57,457 nucleotides of DNA from the NCBI GenBank assembly GCA_027487685.1, contig JAIYDC010000017.1:1-57457 (forward strand), written 5' to 3'. Below are positions 53,547-57,457 of this stretch, piece after piece; positions within the stretch are counted from its first letter, which is position 1, and every line of letters starts with the position of its first letter. Both the position numbers and the translations under genes were made by a program. The stretch comes from Pseudomonadota bacterium. GTDB taxonomy: Bacteria > Bdellovibrionota > Bacteriovoracia > Bacteriovoracales > Bacteriovoracaceae. The notes under the pieces are model-generated. The model saw nothing but the letters and a program-made list of their open reading frames with translations, was not told where the DNA came from and ran no database searches.

Positions 53547-55139
53547 CTAATCTTTTAAAAGTTCGTCGAGCGCTTTAAACGCCTCTGGAAGGGCCTCGAT
53601 AAGGCTCGTGGCAGTCATGGGACGGACACCAAGTTTCTCCGCTGCTGACCGGCCTGACCAGGTGTGGATCAGAACCCCCAGGAGGATGGTACGGTTAAGG
53701 TTTTCGTAGATGTTATAGAGTGAATCGCGCTTCTTCAGGTTCGCTTCCTGAGCAATGAATCCTCCAAGAATACCCGCCAAAACGTCACCTACTCCGCCCG
53801 TGGCCATGCCATCATTAGGAGAAAAATTAAAAAACGTCTTACCATTCGGGAAACCGAGGTAAGTGCAAGGTCCCTTAAGAATGACTGAACAGTTGATCAT
53901 TTCGATGGTGCCCTTGAGGTACCGGTAGGGCTCTTTCATAACGTCTTCGAGGGGGATACCTGTGAAGCGAGAGAACTCTCCAAAGTGAGGTGTAAGGAGC
54001 GTCGGTGCACTCCGGACCCGGAACACCTCGGCGTCGTCTTTGAGGTTCAGGACGTTAATAGCATCGGCGTCGAGGACGACCGGACCTGAGAAGTTGTTAA
54101 GAATCTCGAGAACAAGGGTCCGGGACCGGAGCGATCTTCCCAGCCCAGGACCGATGACGATTGAGTCGTAACGGTCCAGATCCCGCAAGAGTTTACCCCA
54201 CTTCGCCTGATCGTTAGGGACGAAACCAGTCATGACTTCGGGGATAAGCCTGGAAATGAACTCCTGATACTGAGGCTCCCAGGTGCAGGCAGTGACGAGG
54301 CCCGCGCCAACTTTGAGTGCGGCACTGCTGGACATCACAAGGGCACCAGTGAGGCCATGGGACCCACCAATCACCAAAGTGTGCCCGAAGAGCCGCTTGT
54401 CACCAAATTTATTCCGGCGCTCAGGAAGATCGTTTTTCAGATCCTGATCGATAAGAAACTTATCTCCATTTGTTTCAATCACTTCACGGGGAAGACCTGA
54501 GGGGATGACCGAGACCTCACCCACTAACCGCGCCCCCTCTGACTGGTAGTAGCCAAGCTTAGGCAGCCCTACAGCAAGGGTTAAATCCGCCTCAATCGCA
54601 TTACCCTGAATCTGACCGGAGTCACCCTCTACACCAGTGGGAATATCAAGGGAAATGGTGTAAGCTTTTTCCTGATTAACAAGGTTGATAACGTCATAGA
54701 GGAAATGTGACAGAGGAAGCCGCACACCGGTTCCAAAGATCGCATCAATAATTATCTTCGGATTAGAGTTCTGCTGGAAATAGCCTTCCAGAGCAGTAAC
54801 CTCATCAATCTGTGTAGCACGAACCCCATAGGAGCGTGCAATTTTCAGCTGTTCTTTGACCTCGGTGGAGCACTCTCGCTCCTCAAAGAGGAGAAACGCC
54901 CGGGTTTCATGGCCCATGCTCGCGAGATGGCGAGCGATGGCAAGTCCAGTGCCGCCGTTGAAGCCTTTACCTATCAAGAAAATAAGCTCTCCTAGAGATA
55001 TCTCAGGTCCGAGCTTCTCGACGATAGCACGGGCCCCCAGTAAAGCGACGTTTTCGATGATAAGTTTCTCTGGGAAGTGAAAGCGCGTCTGGGCGAGCTT
55101 TTCCAGTTCCTTCATCTCGGAGTGTGTGACGATTCTCAT
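53547..55139 (-). CDS. nnr: Bifunctional NAD(P)H-hydrate epimerase/dehydratase
   Basis: Repairs damaged NAD(P)HX. 530 residues: N-terminal epimerase (YjeF-N) about 1-225, then ADP-dependent dehydratase from about 240. The dehydratase has 'VIGGSHGLTGA', 'IGPGLGRS', 'VLDADAINVL' and 'NDGMATGGVGDVLAGILGG', the ATP-binding and catalytic block. In the epimerase half the normally invariant 'GNNGGDG' is here G59-F-N-G-G-T-G65, so phenylalanine and threonine replace asparagine and aspartate; epimerase activity may be lowered. Overlaps pdxJ by four bases. Confidence 0.9.
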   Translation of the reverse strand: MRIVTHSEMKELEKLAQTRFHFPEKLIIENVALLGARAIVEKLGPEISLGELIFLIGKGFNGGTGLAIARHLASMGHETRAFLLFEERECSTEVKEQLKIARSYGVRATQIDEVTALEGYFQQNSNPKIIIDAIFGTGVRLPLSHFLYDVINLVNQEKAYTISLDIPTGVEGDSGQIQGNAIEADLTLAVGLPKLGYYQSEGARLVGEVSVIPSGLPREVIETNGDKFLIDQDLKNDLPERRNKFGDKRLFGHTLVIGGSHGLTGALVMSSSAALKVGAGLVTACTWEPQYQEFISRLIPEVMTGFVPNDQAKWGKLLRDLDRYDSIVIGPGLGRSLRSRTLVLEILNNFSGPVVLDADAINVLNLKDDAEVFRVRSAPTLLTPHFGEFSRFTGIPLEDVMKEPYRYLKGTIEMINCSVILKGPCTYLGFPNGKTFFNFSPNDGMATGGVGDVLAGILGGFIAQEANLKKRDSLYNIYENLNRTILLGVLIHTWSGRSAAEKLGVRPMTATSLIEALPEAFKALDELLKD

Positions 55140-55903
55140 AATGAACCCTTGAGTGGATGCTGGTTAATGAGTGTGAGGAGTTCTTTCACGACGTGACCTA
55201 GGCCAATGAATACTGACTCGGCCACAATCCAGTGGCCAATATTATATTCCTCGAAGTCTCCCTCCTGAAGGAGAGGAACCAGGGAATCAAACGTAAGGCC
55301 GTGTCCGGCGTGATAGCCAAGACCCGCCTGCTTAATGAGAAGCGAGCCTTTTTTATAGCGTTCAAGGTGGTGGAGGAGGCTTTTCTTTTCAAGAAAATCC
55401 CGGGCAAAATCTCCGGTATGGATTTCCACCGCGTCTATTTTTAAGGTCAAGCAGCGACGGAGGACCTCATCACTGGCCTCAACAAAGAGGGAGATCTTGG
55501 TTGAGGGGGAGCTGTCCTTAATCGACGCACAGGCGGCGGCAAGACGAGCATAATTGACCGGATCCACCAAGTCCAGACCACCTTCAGTCGTCCGCTCCTG
55601 GCGCTTCTCCGGAACGAGGCAGACCCAGTCGGGGCGCTCTTTTACGGCGATGGCGATCATCTCGTCCGAGGCACCCATTTCAAGATTCAGAGGCTTTCCG
55701 ATGTGCCGACAGACAGCATGAACCTCAGGTACGTCCCGGTCCTGGATGTGACGGCGGTCTTCCCGGAGATGGATCGTAATCTGATGGGCACCGGTGGCCA
55801 GAGAGACCTCGGCGGCGCGGGCAACAGATGGGTAAAACTCCCCGCGCTGTTGGCGCAGGGTCGCGACGTGATCGATATTGACGCCGAGGCGAGCAAACTT
55901 CAT
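55136..55903 (-). CDS. pdxJ: Pyridoxine 5'-phosphate synthase
   Basis: Condenses 1-deoxy-xylulose 5-phosphate with aminoacetone phosphate in vitamin B6 synthesis. 255 residues. Visible motifs: 'LGVNIDHVATLRQQRG' at the start, 'ITIHLREDRRHIQD', 'NLEMGAS', 'VCLVPEKRQERTTEGGLD', 'EIHTGDFA' and 'AGHGL'. Starts 10 bases after glmM, and overlaps nnr by four bases. Confidence 0.95.
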   Translation of the reverse strand: MKFARLGVNIDHVATLRQQRGEFYPSVARAAEVSLATGAHQITIHLREDRRHIQDRDVPEVHAVCRHIGKPLNLEMGASDEMIAIAVKERPDWVCLVPEKRQERTTEGGLDLVDPVNYARLAAACASIKDSSPSTKISLFVEASDEVLRRCLTLKIDAVEIHTGDFARDFLEKKSLLHHLERYKKGSLLIKQAGLGYHAGHGLTFDSLVPLLQEGDFEEYNIGHWIVAESVFIGLGHVVKELLTLINQHPLKGSL

Positions 55904-55913
55904 GTTGTTCCTT

Positions 55914-57272
55914 CTAAGTAAGGGCCTTCTTCACAGTCTCAGAGAGTTCTGTGCAAATGGCCGACACAAGCTTCTGGTCACGGCCTTCCACCATGATCCG
56001 CGCGAGAGGCTCGGTTCCAGAATAGCGCAAGAGAATCCGTCCCTCTTTACCCAGTTTCTCTTCGGCAGCAGTACTCGCCTTGCGGATCGCCTCGACGTCT
56101 TCGAAGGGTACCCGCTTAGCGACGGTGATGTTCTTGAGTTCTTGTGGAAAAAGCTCGACCTCTGCGGCGAGCTCGCCGAGTTCACGGTCGTAAAACTTGA
56201 TACTTTCGATAACTTTGAGAGCGGCCAGGATACCGTCTCCGGTCGTTGAATAGCGTTTGAAAACAAGATGACCAGACGGCTCTCCCCCGAAGAGTGCACC
56301 ACTGCTGCGCATGTGTTCTACGATGTACCGATCCCCTACTTGGGTACGGACGAACTTCATGCCATTCCCGGAAAGGAAAACCTCAAGGCCAAAGTTGCTC
56401 ATAACGGTACCGACAACTTCATTGGAGGCCCCAAGCTCTCGGTTGTCACGAAGGAACTTAGCACATAGGCCAATCAGCTTGTCACCGTGAATGACCTCGC
56501 CGTTACGATCGACGATAGTCAGACGGTCACCGTCACCATCGAGGCAAACGCCAAGGTCTGCACGGTATTTACGTACATTCTCAGCGCACTGCTGGGGGTG
56601 GAGGGCCCCACACCCCCGGTTTATATTCGTTCCATTCGGGGAGTTACCAAGAGAAATCACCTCAGCTCCGAGTTCCTCAAAAACCGTTGGGGCCAGCTTA
56701 TATCCAGCACCATTGGCGCCATCAACCACAATTCTTAGACCCTCGAGAGAGTACTGGGGTGAAAGTGCCGCCTTGGTGTGGACAATGTAGCGGCCAATGA
56801 CTTCATCGAGTCGCTTGGCGCTCCCGAGCTCCTCTCCCGTCTTCTGAGGAATGAGGGCCGGTTCAAGTACCATCCTTTCAAGTTCGAGTTCGATCTCATC
56901 CGGCAACTTGTGACCTGTTCGATCGAAGATCTTGATGCCGTTGTCCTCAAAGGAGTTATGGCTGGCGGAAATCATCACCCCGACATCCGCGCGCATGCTC
57001 TGGGTCACGAAAGCGACGCCTGGAGTCGGTAGAGGGCCGGTTAAAATAGCGCGACCTCCCTGGGAGCATACCCCTGCAGAGAAGGCCTGCTCAAGCATGT
57101 AGCAGGATAAGCGGGTGTCTTTGCCAATAATGATGAGTGGCTTTCTGGAAAAATTTTTCTGAAAATAACTGGTCACGGCGCGGCCTAGAACGAAGGCGAC
57201 TTCGCCGGTCATCGGGTAGATGTTCGCTCGACCGCGAACGCCATCCGTGCCAAACAGTTTGCGACCTGACAT
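55914..57272 (-). CDS. glmM: Phosphoglucosamine mutase
   Basis: Converts glucosamine-6-phosphate to glucosamine-1-phosphate for UDP-GlcNAc, peptidoglycan and LPS. 452 residues. 'LFGTDGVRG' at the start; phosphoserine loop 'ISASHNS' with S104 as the phosphorylated residue; sugar-binding 'DGDGDR'; 'GEPSGH', and C-terminal 'RYSGTEPLARIMVEG'. Follows a CdaR-type gene, giving the cdaR-glmM order known from c-di-AMP operons. Confidence 0.95.
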   Translation of the reverse strand: MSGRKLFGTDGVRGRANIYPMTGEVAFVLGRAVTSYFQKNFSRKPLIIIGKDTRLSCYMLEQAFSAGVCSQGGRAILTGPLPTPGVAFVTQSMRADVGVMISASHNSFEDNGIKIFDRTGHKLPDEIELELERMVLEPALIPQKTGEELGSAKRLDEVIGRYIVHTKAALSPQYSLEGLRIVVDGANGAGYKLAPTVFEELGAEVISLGNSPNGTNINRGCGALHPQQCAENVRKYRADLGVCLDGDGDRLTIVDRNGEVIHGDKLIGLCAKFLRDNRELGASNEVVGTVMSNFGLEVFLSGNGMKFVRTQVGDRYIVEHMRSSGALFGGEPSGHLVFKRYSTTGDGILAALKVIESIKFYDRELGELAAEVELFPQELKNITVAKRVPFEDVEAIRKASTAAEEKLGKEGRILLRYSGTEPLARIMVEGRDQKLVSAICTELSETVKKALT

Positions 57273-57322
57273 CTCTCAAACTCACTTTTAAAGAAGGGGA
57301 ATCTAGATTTAAATATACCAGT

Positions 57323-57457
57323 TTATTGTATATTCACAATAATCGACTTCGGGGAGATTTCCAGCAAATGGATCGTTGGCGGGAGAATCACCTTGAGGGG
57401 AACCGTGATGCGACCCTTGGCCAGGTCCGGGACATCTGCCCAAACCTGGACAGTGGA
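57323..57457 (-). CDS. YbbR/CdaR-domain protein, C-terminal end only
   Basis: The last 44 codons run from the right window edge to TAA at 57323-57325. The text 'LKVILPPTIHLLEISPKSIIV' is cut here but has the YbbR repeat end pattern (hydrophobic strand, then 'xxISPxxVxV'). Next to glmM this suggests the cdaA-cdaR-glmM order, where CdaR controls the c-di-AMP cyclase CdaA. The cyclase gene would lie beyond the window. Identity is based on a short end plus context. Confidence 0.6.
   Translation of the reverse strand, partial: STVQVWADVPDLAKGRITVPLKVILPPTIHLLEISPKSIIVNIQ

Noticed and set aside
1-57457. CRISPR array, rRNA, tRNA or intact insertion sequence
   Set aside because: I found no regularly spaced repeats, no tRNA-like fold and no transposase on reading both strands.

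Overview
The window is a chromosomal segment from what looks like a Gram-negative, Bdellovibrio-like bacterium. I favour the Bacteriovorax/Peredibacter side of Bdellovibrionota, but this is an inference from gene content and not proven. Grounds: many secreted and lipobox proteins with no close recognisable family, expanded secreted metalloproteases, a murein transglycosylase, an AgmX/PglI-type lipoprotein, a pilin-fibre fusion ending in an S74 chaperone domain, and long housekeeping operons. Most genes have moderate to high GC; the stretches around 25.2-26.3 kb and 43.3-47.1 kb are clearly more AT-rich. I see no rRNA, tRNA, CRISPR array or intact insertion sequence.

Layout. 1-6.7 kb: holB (partial), ricT-like PSP1 gene, sbcD and sbcC, tightly packed on the plus strand (DNA polymerase clamp loader and double-strand-end nuclease). 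6.7-11.3 kb: four exported proteins, the last a metzincin-type protease. 11.3-15.1 kb: a lipid-modification cluster with three different histidine-box (fatty acid hydroxylase superfamily) membrane enzymes, an alpha/beta hydrolase and a free-standing E2-type acyltransferase domain. 15.1-18.9 kb (minus): rsmJ, a PfkB/adenosine-kinase-like sugar kinase, asnS and a lipoprotein. 19-22 kb: a fused two-part glycine decarboxylase. 22-25.2 kb: a membrane histidine kinase and prfC. 25.3-29.3 kb: an SH3-type exported protein and three tandem paralogous secreted zinc proteases, each followed by its own hairpin.

29.4-36 kb: an AEC-family permease interrupted by one in-frame amber codon, divergent from an xdhA-xdhB-xdhC operon (purine oxidation) that ends in an unrecognised membrane protein. 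36-37.4 kb: two tandem paralogous exported proteins separated by a perfect 21-bp-arm hairpin. 37.4-43.3 kb: class II aldolase, NIF3, MltA, GNAT, tRNA nucleotidyltransferase and a LysR regulator. 43.4-47.2 kb: an AT-rich island with an exported protein, about 1.5 kb without intact genes, gene debris, and the pilin-like/S74 fibre protein. 47.2-57.4 kb: fusA, a protein of unknown function, a FliG-C-like/MORN fusion, an Rrf2 regulator with a cysteine desulfurase, and a minus-strand housekeeping operon cdaR-glmM-pdxJ-nnrD-tsaE.

The most promising unusual items are the lipid cluster with its lipoyl-less E2 domain, the pilin/S74 fibre protein, the FliG-C/MORN fusion, the triplicated secreted proteases with individual terminators, and the amber-interrupted permease.
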